From Leptolyngbya sp. FACHB-60 (GTDB lineage: Bacteria; Cyanobacteriota; Cyanobacteriia; Phormidesmidales; Phormidesmidaceae), in assembly GCF_014695775.1 (NCBI RefSeq), contig NZ_JACJOX010000021.1, positions 1-32,546 on the forward strand: a DNA stretch of 32,546 bases. Reading direction: 5' to 3'. Below the pieces are notes generated by a model. That model searched no databases. It saw only the letters and a program-made list of their open reading frames with translations, and was not told where the DNA came from. Below are positions 7,257 to 14,768 of this stretch, piece after piece. The position numbers and the translations under genes are program-made. The stretch's first letter is position 1; each line of letters starts with the position of its first letter.

Positions 7257-8987
7257 ATGCTAACGGCCCTGCACATTGAGAACTTTGCCCTGATCGATCA
7301 CCTCGATCTGCGGCTAGAGGCTGGGCTAAACGTGCTGACGGGTGAAACCGGGGCAGGTAAATCAATCATTCTCGACGCGATCGATGCGGCCCTGGGGGGC
7401 AAAGCCAACCAGCGACTGGTGCGATCGGGCAGCCAAAAAGCCCTGGTAGAGGCAACCTTTGACGTACCCAAAGAAATCCACACCTGGCTAGCCGAGCAGG
7501 AGTTCCCCGCCGCTAACGGTGCTCTAGTGCTGCGGCGAGAGCTGACCCTAGGCAAAACCCTGCGCAGCCGATCATTTCTCAACGGCAGCCCCGCCACCCG
7601 ACCCCAGCTAGAGGGGCTGCGGCAAAAGCTGGTCGAAATCACCGCCCAGGGGCAGACCGTGCAGCTCGGCTCCCCCGATCGCCAGCGCGAATGGCTCGAT
7701 GGCTTTGGCGGTGCCCCCCTCGTCACCCAGCGCCAGCGGGTAGCCACCGCCTACGATGCAGCCGCCCAGGCCAAAAAACGGTTAGAAACCCGCCGCAAAG
7801 CCGACCAGCAGCGCCGCGACCAGCTCGACCTGCTGCGTATGCACCGCCAAGATCTAGAGCAGGCCCAGCTCGACGACCCCCAAGAACTCGAAAATCTCGC
7901 CCAAGAGCACGATCGCCTCAACCACAGCGTTGACCTACAGCAAAACAGCTACGCGGCCTACCAGATTCTCTACGAAAGCGATACGGGAGAAAGCGCCTGC
8001 GCCGACCTGCTAGGCAAAGCCGAAGCCATTTTGATCGACATGGAGCGCTATGACCCGGCTATCACCTCTATTTTGGGCATGGTCAGCGAAGCCCTCACCC
8101 AGATCGAAGAAGCCGGGCGCGCCATCAACGCTTACGGGGCCAGCGTCGAGGCCGACCCCCAGCGGCTCGAAGAAGTAGAAGAACGCATGCGCCAGCTGAA
8201 GGCCCTGTGCCGCCGCTTCAGCCGCACCCTACCCGAGCTAGTGGCCTACCGCGACGAGGTCAACCAGGCCCTAGCCGAACTCTCGGGGGAAGGCCAGTCC
8301 ATCGAAGCCCTGGAGGCCGAAGTCGAGAAGACCCAGGAGATCTTGGGGGATGCCTGCGCCAAACTCACTCAGCTACGCCAGGGCGTGGCCCAAAAGCTAG
8401 AGACCCGCCTGGTCAACGAACTTAAACCCCTCGCTATGGATCGGGTGCAGTTCGAAGTTGAACTCAAGCCCATTACCCCTACCGCTAACGGAGCCGACGG
8501 CATTCGGTTTTTGTTTAGCCCCAACCCAGGCGAGCCGCTGCAACCCCTGGCGGAGACCGCCTCAGGTGGTGAAATGAGCCGATTTTTGCTGGCGCTGAAG
8601 GCCTGTTTTTCGCAGGTAGACCCGGTGGGCACGCTGGTGTTTGACGAGATCGATGTGGGGGTGTCGGGGCGGGTCGCCCAGGCAATCGCCGAAAAGCTCT
8701 ACCAGCTCGGTCGCCAGCACCAGGTGCTTTGCGTCACCCACCAGCCTATGGTGGCGGCCCTAGCCGATGCCCACTTTCGGGTAGGTAAACATGTGGTCGA
8801 AGCCGTCCTGGCCAAGGGAGCAAACGCAGGGGAATCCGAGCGCACGGTGGTGCGAGTGCTGCCGCTGTCCCTGAGCGATCGCCGCGAAGAGCTGGCCCAG
8901 CTAGCCGGGGGCGAGTCGCACCAGCAATCCCTCTCCTTTGCCGAGGCGCTGTTGTCTCAGGCCAACAGCATTCGCGAAAAGCTGTAA
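7257..8987 (+). CDS. recN: DNA repair protein RecN
   Basis: A 576-residue SMC-like ATPase of the RecN family, which acts at DNA double-strand breaks, bridging ends and loading recombination in the cytoplasm. Walker A GETGAGKS is at 29-36 after the typical start LxxLHIENFALIDHLDLRLEAG. The ABC signature SGGEMSRF is at about 436-443 and Walker B LVFDEIDVGVSG at about 459-470, followed by the His-loop region CVTHQP. The middle (about 150-370) is coiled coil. Length matches the family. The ATG at 7257 has no strong Shine-Dalgarno sequence, but it places the family N-terminus correctly. RecN is SOS-controlled in some bacteria; no LexA box was recognised here. Confidence 0.95.
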   Translation: MLTALHIENFALIDHLDLRLEAGLNVLTGETGAGKSIILDAIDAALGGKANQRLVRSGSQKALVEATFDVPKEIHTWLAEQEFPAANGALVLRRELTLGKTLRSRSFLNGSPATRPQLEGLRQKLVEITAQGQTVQLGSPDRQREWLDGFGGAPLVTQRQRVATAYDAAAQAKKRLETRRKADQQRRDQLDLLRMHRQDLEQAQLDDPQELENLAQEHDRLNHSVDLQQNSYAAYQILYESDTGESACADLLGKAEAILIDMERYDPAITSILGMVSEALTQIEEAGRAINAYGASVEADPQRLEEVEERMRQLKALCRRFSRTLPELVAYRDEVNQALAELSGEGQSIEALEAEVEKTQEILGDACAKLTQLRQGVAQKLETRLVNELKPLAMDRVQFEVELKPITPTANGADGIRFLFSPNPGEPLQPLAETASGGEMSRFLLALKACFSQVDPVGTLVFDEIDVGVSGRVAQAIAEKLYQLGRQHQVLCVTHQPMVAALADAHFRVGKHVVEAVLAKGANAGESERTVVRVLPLSLSDRREELAQLAGGESHQQSLSFAEALLSQANSIREKL

Positions 8988-9027
8988 TCGTTGACGTTGC
9001 TGTCAAACGGCCAAAAGTTTGGGATCT

Positions 9028-9057
9028 CTAACAGGGATGGTCTTAAATCACTGTTAG
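9028..9057. terminator. Small dyad after recN
   Basis: CTAACAG (9028-9034) and CTGTTAG (9051-9057) form a 7-bp inverted repeat with a 16-base loop, about 40 bp after the recN stop. A weak hairpin with no T-run; it may be a terminator or an operator for the downstream antiporter gene. Confidence 0.25.
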
Positions 9058-9133
9058 GTCTTAGCCAGACCTGGCGTTCGTAGTTGAAAATTCAGCTTCA
9101 AGCCGTCGCGTTCTAAAAGTTGGGCCAGCCGTT

Positions 9134-10747
9134 ATGGATCTCTTCCTTACCATCGAACCCTTTCTAGAGGATCCATCCTTACTGTTAGAAGATCCCGCCA
9201 TTGAACAGCACCTGCGTCAGTTTTGCCTGGTGCTGTCGGTGTCGCTGGGGGTGGCCACCCTGTCGCGGGTGTTTAGCGTGCTGCGAAACATTCCCTACAC
9301 CCTGCTGCTGCTGCTGGTGGGGCTAGGTCTGGCCGTGCTGGATGTGCGGCTGATCAACCTGTCGCCCCAGCTCATTTTGTTTATCTTTTTGCCGCCGCTG
9401 CTGTTTGAGGCCGCCTGGAACCTCAACTGGAAACGCCTAAAGCAATACGCGGTGCCCGTGCTGCTCTATGCGATCGTGGGGGTGATTATTTGCGTCGGCA
9501 GCCTGGTATGGGGCTTGCAGACCTTCGCGGGGGCATCCCTGGCGACGGCGCTGCTGGTGGGCGCAAGTTTGTCCGCCACTGACCCCGTATCGGTAGTGGC
9601 CCTATTCCGCGAACTGGGGGTCGATAAAAAGCTGACCACCGTGATGGAGGGCGAAAGCCTGTTTAACGACGGCGTGGCGGTGGTGGCTTTTAACCTGCTG
9701 CTGGGCATTGCCCTGGGCTTGGAGCAGTTCGATGTGTCGGTGACAATAGCGCGCTTCTTGGTGTTTGCCGGGGTGGGCATCAGCATCGGTGGGCTAATTG
9801 GCTTTGGCATCTCGTTTCTCACCCAACGGTTTGACATTCCCCTGGTAGAGCAATCGCTGACGCTGGTATCAGCCTACGGCACCTACTTAGTTGCTGAAGA
9901 ACTCGGTGGCTCCGGTGTAATCGCGGTGGTGACCACGGGGCTGATTCTCGGCAACTTTGGCTCACGCATTGGCATGAACCCCCGCACCCGCCTGGTGGTG
10001 TCTGAGTTTTGGGAGTTTCTGTCGTTTTTTATTAACTCGATTGTGTTTTTGCTGATTGGCGACCAGGCCGACTTCTATGGCCTAGTCGACGAGCTAGATA
10101 AAATTGCGATCGCTATTGTCTTGATGATCATCGCCCGTGCCATCAGCGTCTACGGCCTGGGCTTTATCAGCAACGCCGTCACCGGCCCCGAAATGGATCT
10201 CCCGCTCAAGGGGCAGACGGTGCTCTGGTGGGGCGGCCTGCGCGGGTCGGTCTCGGTAGCCCTGGCTCTGAGCGTGCCTACTGTGCTGGGCGATCGCCAA
10301 GAAATCATCTCCATCGTCTTTGGCGTCATGCTGTTTACTCTGCTGGTGCAGGGACTGACCACCAAACCCCTGCTGGAGTATTTGGGTCTGCTGGGCGATC
10401 AGCCCCTGCGGGTGGAGTACAGCCAAATGACCGCCCACCGCGTTGCTCTCACCCGCGTCATGCAGCGCCTAGACGAGATGAAGATCAACGAAGAGTTTGA
10501 CCCCGAATTTGTCGGCTACCAGATGGCCCTGGTGCAGGGAGAGTTGAATGAAGTTAAGCAGAAACTGGCCACCCTAGAGCAGCAAAACGACAGCATCCGC
10601 GAATACGCCTCCAACCAGTTGCGGGAAGAACTGCTAGCGATCGAGTCTGACACCTACGCCGAGTTCATTCGCGCTGGACAGCTCAAAAACACCCTGACGC
10701 CACTGATGGAAGAGGTGCTACCCGATCGCTTGGGGGAAGCGCACTAA
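9134..10747 (+). CDS. Na+/H+ antiporter, CPA1 (NhaP-type) family
   Basis: A 537-residue membrane antiporter exchanging sodium (or another monovalent cation) for protons across the cytoplasmic or thylakoid membrane. About a dozen hydrophobic segments span residues 25-430. The signature ion-binding regions are clear: SATDPVSVVALFRELG (about 147-162) with the TDP aspartate, and EGESLFNDGVAVV (about 172-184) with the ND pair. A later LRGSVSVALALSVP segment is also typical of CPA1. The last about 110 residues form a soluble helical tail with coiled-coil character, a usual regulatory extension in cyanobacterial NhaP/NhaS-type proteins. The ATG at 9134 gives a normal N-terminus. It ends convergent with the coiled-coil gene. 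Confidence 0.93.
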   Translation: MDLFLTIEPFLEDPSLLLEDPAIEQHLRQFCLVLSVSLGVATLSRVFSVLRNIPYTLLLLLVGLGLAVLDVRLINLSPQLILFIFLPPLLFEAAWNLNWKRLKQYAVPVLLYAIVGVIICVGSLVWGLQTFAGASLATALLVGASLSATDPVSVVALFRELGVDKKLTTVMEGESLFNDGVAVVAFNLLLGIALGLEQFDVSVTIARFLVFAGVGISIGGLIGFGISFLTQRFDIPLVEQSLTLVSAYGTYLVAEELGGSGVIAVVTTGLILGNFGSRIGMNPRTRLVVSEFWEFLSFFINSIVFLLIGDQADFYGLVDELDKIAIAIVLMIIARAISVYGLGFISNAVTGPEMDLPLKGQTVLWWGGLRGSVSVALALSVPTVLGDRQEIISIVFGVMLFTLLVQGLTTKPLLEYLGLLGDQPLRVEYSQMTAHRVALTRVMQRLDEMKINEEFDPEFVGYQMALVQGELNEVKQKLATLEQQNDSIREYASNQLREELLAIESDTYAEFIRAGQLKNTLTPLMEEVLPDRLGEAH

Positions 10748-10748
10748 T

Positions 10749-10864
10749 CAGGGTATAGGGTTCGAGGTGTAAGGTCTAAGGGATGGCCTTTAATGGGGTA
10801 TAGGGTTCAAGTGTAAGGGTCTAAAGGACTGCCTTAAACCTCATACCGTGCACCCTATACCCTG
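10749..10864. repeat. Direct and inverted GGGTATAGGGT repeats
   Basis: Two imperfect direct copies of a roughly 43-bp unit beginning GGGTATAGGGTTC start at 10751 and 10796. A 13-bp inverted copy closes the element: CAGGGTATAGGGT at 10749-10761 matches ACCCTATACCCTG at 10852-10864. The whole fills the gap between two convergent stop codons and can fold into a long hairpin, so it may end transcription from both sides. Confidence 0.65.
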
Positions 10865-10865
10865 T

Positions 10866-11723
10866 TCACCCCACGCTATCTAAATTTTGGTGCCGAATCT
10901 GCTCTTGCAACGCTTCATTTTCTAGGCTGAGGGCAGTGGCCCGCTGCCTGAGGCCATCTCGTTCGGCGGCGATCTCTTGATAGCGGTACTTGAGGCTCGT
11001 TTGCTGGTGAAACTGCTGACCGAGCTGGTTGTTCAACTCGTCAATTTTTTGCCGCTGGGCTTCAATAATGGCTTTGAGGGCAATGGGGTCGTTATCTAGC
11101 TCCTGGGCTCCGGTCGGTAGGGCCAGGGGAGCGCTAGACGCCTCACCTGGCTCACCCATGCTCTGACTACCGCCGTTGACGTAGGCCTGCATGCGGGCCA
11201 GGGTTACCTGATGGCGGGTGAGAGTGTTGTCGAGGTGCTGAACGTGCTGCTGGGCTGCCTGGAGTTGGCTGCTGAGGCTGACGGTGAGCGATCGCGCGAT
11301 CATTACCTCAGAGTTCAAATCTAGGTCCTGAGCGGTGACGCGGCCCATGGCCAAACTTTGGTAGTAATTCTTCAGGCGCACCAGGTAGTCTTGCACCTCG
11401 GCCTGGCCCTGATAAATGCGCGATCGCAGCCGCTCTAGATCTATCTGCTGGTCGACCACCAGCCCTTTAACATTCACTAACAGCTGCTCAAAGACTTGAG
11501 CTTGCCACTCGTCTTTGGCCTCTAGCTGCTGCTTGAGATTGACAATAATCTTTTGCTGAACGTTGGAATATTCCTCGGTTTGGGATAGGTGAGCCTGGAG
11601 CATCTGGTGATTTTCCACCTGCTCCTGCATGTCTTCTATAGTTTCTCTGGCTTGGTCAAGGGCCTGCTGCAACAGACAGACCCGTTGAACCAGTTTGAAG
11701 TCCAGCGAACTTTCCTGGAACAT
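10866..11723 (-). CDS. Coiled-coil protein of unknown function
   Basis: A 285-residue protein that is mostly predicted coiled coil by eye: long charged/glutamine-rich helices at about 10-130 (QALDQARETIEDMQEQVE and following), 150-195 and 215-280, with a short Gly/Ser/Pro linker at about 186-210. No enzymatic motif, signal peptide or membrane segment is visible. I recognise it as a cyanobacterial hypothetical rather than a named family. The ATG at 11723 is the first start of the frame. It lies downstream of the Crp/AAA/ferredoxin gene on the same strand, with 243 bases between, so co-transcription is possible but not evident. Confidence 0.75.
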   Translation of the reverse strand: MFQESSLDFKLVQRVCLLQQALDQARETIEDMQEQVENHQMLQAHLSQTEEYSNVQQKIIVNLKQQLEAKDEWQAQVFEQLLVNVKGLVVDQQIDLERLRSRIYQGQAEVQDYLVRLKNYYQSLAMGRVTAQDLDLNSEVMIARSLTVSLSSQLQAAQQHVQHLDNTLTRHQVTLARMQAYVNGGSQSMGEPGEASSAPLALPTGAQELDNDPIALKAIIEAQRQKIDELNNQLGQQFHQQTSLKYRYQEIAAERDGLRQRATALSLENEALQEQIRHQNLDSVG

Positions 11724-11860
11724 GGGCGAGACCGATGAAAAGGAACTCGGGGCGACGTGACGACCTGGAGGGAACGACCGGCAAACGGACAGGGCTATAG
11801 GGCGTGTGCCAAGGGTTATAGATGCGTGTGCTTGAGGTAGCAGTACCCTACCAGACTTAG

Positions 11861-11897
11861 CCGAGGGGCGACTGTGGAGGGCACTACCGAGGGGCGA
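11861..11897. repeat. Short direct repeat CCGAGGGGCGA
   Basis: CCGAGGGGCGA occurs at 11861-11871 and again at 11887-11897 in the gap upstream of the coiled-coil gene. Two tandem 11-mers 26 bp apart could be paired regulatory sites for that gene, but no known factor matches. Confidence 0.25.
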
Positions 11898-11966
11898 TCT
11901 TACATTGAAACTTTACATGGCAAATGCAGCTAAATCGACAGGAGCCGTTGCCCTAATTTAATCTAC

Positions 11967-14483
11967 TTAAAATCTTGGAATTAGCCACCATAGGCTGAGT
12001 CCCAACAGCCCGGTGCAGGTGTGCTGAATCCACCGCTGGGGACCAGATTGGCGACAAATTTTGACTGTTAGCCAGACCGACAGCGCCATGCCCAACAGCA
12101 GCGTCACACCCTGGAGAAAGGCTACCACTGCGGGGTGAGCAACCCAAACCGGCAGATTTACCCCTGAAGCCCCAAAGGTGGCCAAAGACACGGGCAAAAC
12201 GCGCCCACCTTCTCCCAGCCCTAGGCGCAGGTAGTGGGCTAGGTTGGCGGCCCACACCAGGGGCAGATAGCCGTAAGCCAGCCTTACTGCCGGCCGCCGA
12301 GGCAGCCCCTGGGTTTTGCGCCAGAGCCAATGCACACCTTCGACGCTGAGGGGCAGCAGAGCGGGCAGCGCCAGCACGCCAAAGGCCACCAGGCTGTGAC
12401 CGATCACCGTATCGATCGGCAGCTGAATGCCCAGCTGGGTCTGTAGCTCGGGTAGGCGGTGCAGATATACCGCCCCTAACAGCAGAAACATCAGCGCCAC
12501 CTCGGACGAGCGAGGCCGGTGTGTCGTCCACAGCTCAATGCCGGGGGGCCGCAGGTTCAGCTCGACAGAGCGGTGGGGGCAGGCCTTGAGGCAGGTCATG
12601 CAGAGTACGCAGTCGCGGTTGTCTTCGAGCTGGGCTGGGTGAGAATACAGGGGGCAGCCGTTGGTTTCCTGGCCTTCCCCTTTTTGAGGGCCGCCCTTGT
12701 AGCACTGGTAGGTGGTGCACTCTGCCGAGCAGGTGCCCTGCTGGGCCCGCAGCTCGGTCATCGAGAGTTTGGCGAACATGCCGTTCATTCCGCCGATGGG
12801 ACACAGGTAGCGGCACCAAAATCGCCGCTCAAACAGGGCTGAAAAGATCATCGCCCCGGCGGTAATCAGCAGTAGCAGGCAGGCGGAGAGATAGGCGGCA
12901 TCCTCTAGGTGCCACACCTCTTCCCACACCAGAATGAGGGTGAACAGGCCAAAGATAAACCAGCCGCCCCAGCGATCGGCCGCTTCACGGGGCCAGCGTT
13001 TAAGCCTGCCGGGGAAGAGCTTTTGCGAGATCCACTGGGTGACCTCGCCGTAGATCATAAAGGGGCACACGGCGCACCACAGCCGCCCCGCAAAGGGGAA
13101 GCTCAGCAACACCAGGGGCCACCACCAGGCCCAAAACACGGTTAGCGCTACATTCTCATGGCGCTGCTGAGGGCCAAACCAGAGCACGGCGATGACGACG
13201 GCGAATAGGCCCAGGGTAATGCCGTAGTTGATGCGATTGGGCCACCAGGGGCTGCGCAAAAACCGCCGTAGATCGGGGTAGCGGTTGAGCAAATTCAGCC
13301 GCAGCTGTTTCTTTTTGCTCTGGGCAGGCCAGATAATCTCTTCGGTAATCAGGCCACCGCCGGAGAGCTGGGCCGCCGCCCGCTCGACCAGACTCTCTAG
13401 CTCGCGCAGATTGTCGGGGAAGTCGTAGGACTGAAGGTGGCGGACGGCCTCTGGGGTCAGCGTCAGCCGCCCGGTGCTGCGCCGGCGGCTGATCAGCGAG
13501 AGGTAGTAATTAACCCAGTCTTCGATGTCGGCCTTGCGCACCCGCAGGGGAGGCACCTTGATGGTCTCGCCGACCACATCGTCTAGGGCTGGTACAGACT
13601 GCTCAGCCAGCAAAATAATGCGAGCTTCGGCGGTGATGCTGGGGGCGGTTTCACCGTCGCGGCTGACGGGGCGATATTGGCCAGTCTCTAGCAGCTCGGC
13701 GATCGCTTCAGCTAGATCGGCCCCCAGTTCTCTGGGGTTGTTGAGCACCAGGGTGCCCTCACCTAGGGCAGCTAATAGGCCCATGCGCCCCCCTGCTCGA
13801 CCAAACAGATCGGCCCCGTTGGCCTGGAGCTGGCCGCAGTTGACTTTGATAATGGGCTGCCGCCGCTGCTCAGAGCCAAAGTGGATAAGAGCCGCCAGGT
13901 TGTCTTTCTCTAGCCCCGGTTCGCCAAAGATGAGCACTGACCTGCGATCGCCCGCCGCTTCTCGTAGCTGAGCCCGCAGCCGATTGGCGTAGCGGCTGCG
14001 GCCAATTACCCCCCGCTGGGCCTTGGCCACCAGATAAGGGCGCAGGATGGCCTGGCGCTCTTGCTCTAGCTCAGCCTCAGACGACAGCCGCTTGACTACG
14101 TCTACCAGCTGCCGGGTAAAGGTTTGCAAAATGTCGGGGTACTGCTGCACCAATGCCTGGAACTGGTCGCGATCGATAAACCAGAGGGTGCTGTCGCAGA
14201 GCGTCTGAATGGTTTGCTCGACCGGTTGGTCGAGCAGCAGAGGCTCTAGGTTCAACACCGCGCCCGGTAAGAAGCTGGCACCGCCGAGGGTGGCCTCGGT
14301 GCCGAGCTTGCCTTCCCAAAGAATGTAGAGACCTTGGGGAGGTTGGCCGGCTTCGACGACGGTTTCTCCGGCGGCCACGGTCATGGTCTGGAGGGCTTGG
14401 GCTAAGGGCTCTAGGGTAGGCTCGGGCAGCACGCTGAGGGGGGTGCGCTCCTGTAAAAAGATCACCTGGTCGGATACAGTCAT
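11967..14483 (-). CDS. Crp-like/pseudo-sigma54-AAA+/membrane ferredoxin fusion protein
   Basis: An 838-residue three-part protein. Residues about 8-130 resemble a cyclic-nucleotide/Crp-type sensor domain (PQGLYILWEGKLGTE) without the Crp DNA-binding helix. Residues about 155-375 match the AAA+ domain of sigma54 activators, including PPLRVRKADI (311-320) and FPDNLRELESLVERA, but key parts are changed: Walker A is GEPGLEKD (187-194), the GAFTGA loop is replaced by AGGRMG, and Walker B ends LNN instead of LDE. Residues about 415-838 are a NosR/CcoG-like membrane part with several hydrophobic segments. Its cysteine motifs are CxxCP (470, 473), CxxxCP (557, 561), C585/C589/C594/C610 and a 4Fe-4S set C625-x2-C628-x2-C631-x3-C635P. 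It probably couples a ligand or redox signal to membrane electron transfer; the substrate is unknown. Confidence 0.85.
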   Translation of the reverse strand: MTVSDQVIFLQERTPLSVLPEPTLEPLAQALQTMTVAAGETVVEAGQPPQGLYILWEGKLGTEATLGGASFLPGAVLNLEPLLLDQPVEQTIQTLCDSTLWFIDRDQFQALVQQYPDILQTFTRQLVDVVKRLSSEAELEQERQAILRPYLVAKAQRGVIGRSRYANRLRAQLREAAGDRRSVLIFGEPGLEKDNLAALIHFGSEQRRQPIIKVNCGQLQANGADLFGRAGGRMGLLAALGEGTLVLNNPRELGADLAEAIAELLETGQYRPVSRDGETAPSITAEARIILLAEQSVPALDDVVGETIKVPPLRVRKADIEDWVNYYLSLISRRRSTGRLTLTPEAVRHLQSYDFPDNLRELESLVERAAAQLSGGGLITEEIIWPAQSKKKQLRLNLLNRYPDLRRFLRSPWWPNRINYGITLGLFAVVIAVLWFGPQQRHENVALTVFWAWWWPLVLLSFPFAGRLWCAVCPFMIYGEVTQWISQKLFPGRLKRWPREAADRWGGWFIFGLFTLILVWEEVWHLEDAAYLSACLLLLITAGAMIFSALFERRFWCRYLCPIGGMNGMFAKLSMTELRAQQGTCSAECTTYQCYKGGPQKGEGQETNGCPLYSHPAQLEDNRDCVLCMTCLKACPHRSVELNLRPPGIELWTTHRPRSSEVALMFLLLGAVYLHRLPELQTQLGIQLPIDTVIGHSLVAFGVLALPALLPLSVEGVHWLWRKTQGLPRRPAVRLAYGYLPLVWAANLAHYLRLGLGEGGRVLPVSLATFGASGVNLPVWVAHPAVVAFLQGVTLLLGMALSVWLTVKICRQSGPQRWIQHTCTGLLGLSLWWLIPRF

Positions 14484-14500
14484 GGCAGTTCACCCACGCT

Positions 14501-14513
14501 CTACACGGTGTAG
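14501..14513. promoter_or_regulatory. Palindrome upstream of the Crp/AAA/ferredoxin gene
   Basis: CTACAC-G-GTGTAG is a perfect 6-bp dyad about 18 bases upstream of the ATG at 14483. It may be an operator or a leader hairpin for that gene. It does not match an NtcA, FNR or LexA consensus that I recognise. Confidence 0.3.
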
Positions 14514-14768
14514 CCCCCATGATGATGGCAAATGACCTCTGGGTGCCTTTGGCATTACTCAGCTTAATTATTGCGGCGGCGATCGCCTTTAGCCGCGCGA
14601 AGTAGGGTGTTGAAATTGCCGCTTCCCCTACCCCCGTCCAAATACATTCCCCGCAGAAATACACCACACGAAGCATGGCGGGAGGGCAGTGGAGCCTGGT
14701 GTACCAAAGCTTCCACGAGTACTATGGTGGTAAGAAACCTCTCCCTCAGTCAAATTCTCGCCCCTGGT

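Noticed and set aside
12535..12819. Alternative frame within the Fe-S part of the fusion gene
   Set aside because: It is a shadow of the long frame, which carries ordered Fe-S cysteine motifs and membrane segments.
14571..14768. Longer N-terminus of the EAD-NACHT protein starting at 14571
   Set aside because: The extra residues are arginine/proline-rich with no family match; the EAD begins soon after ATG 14769.
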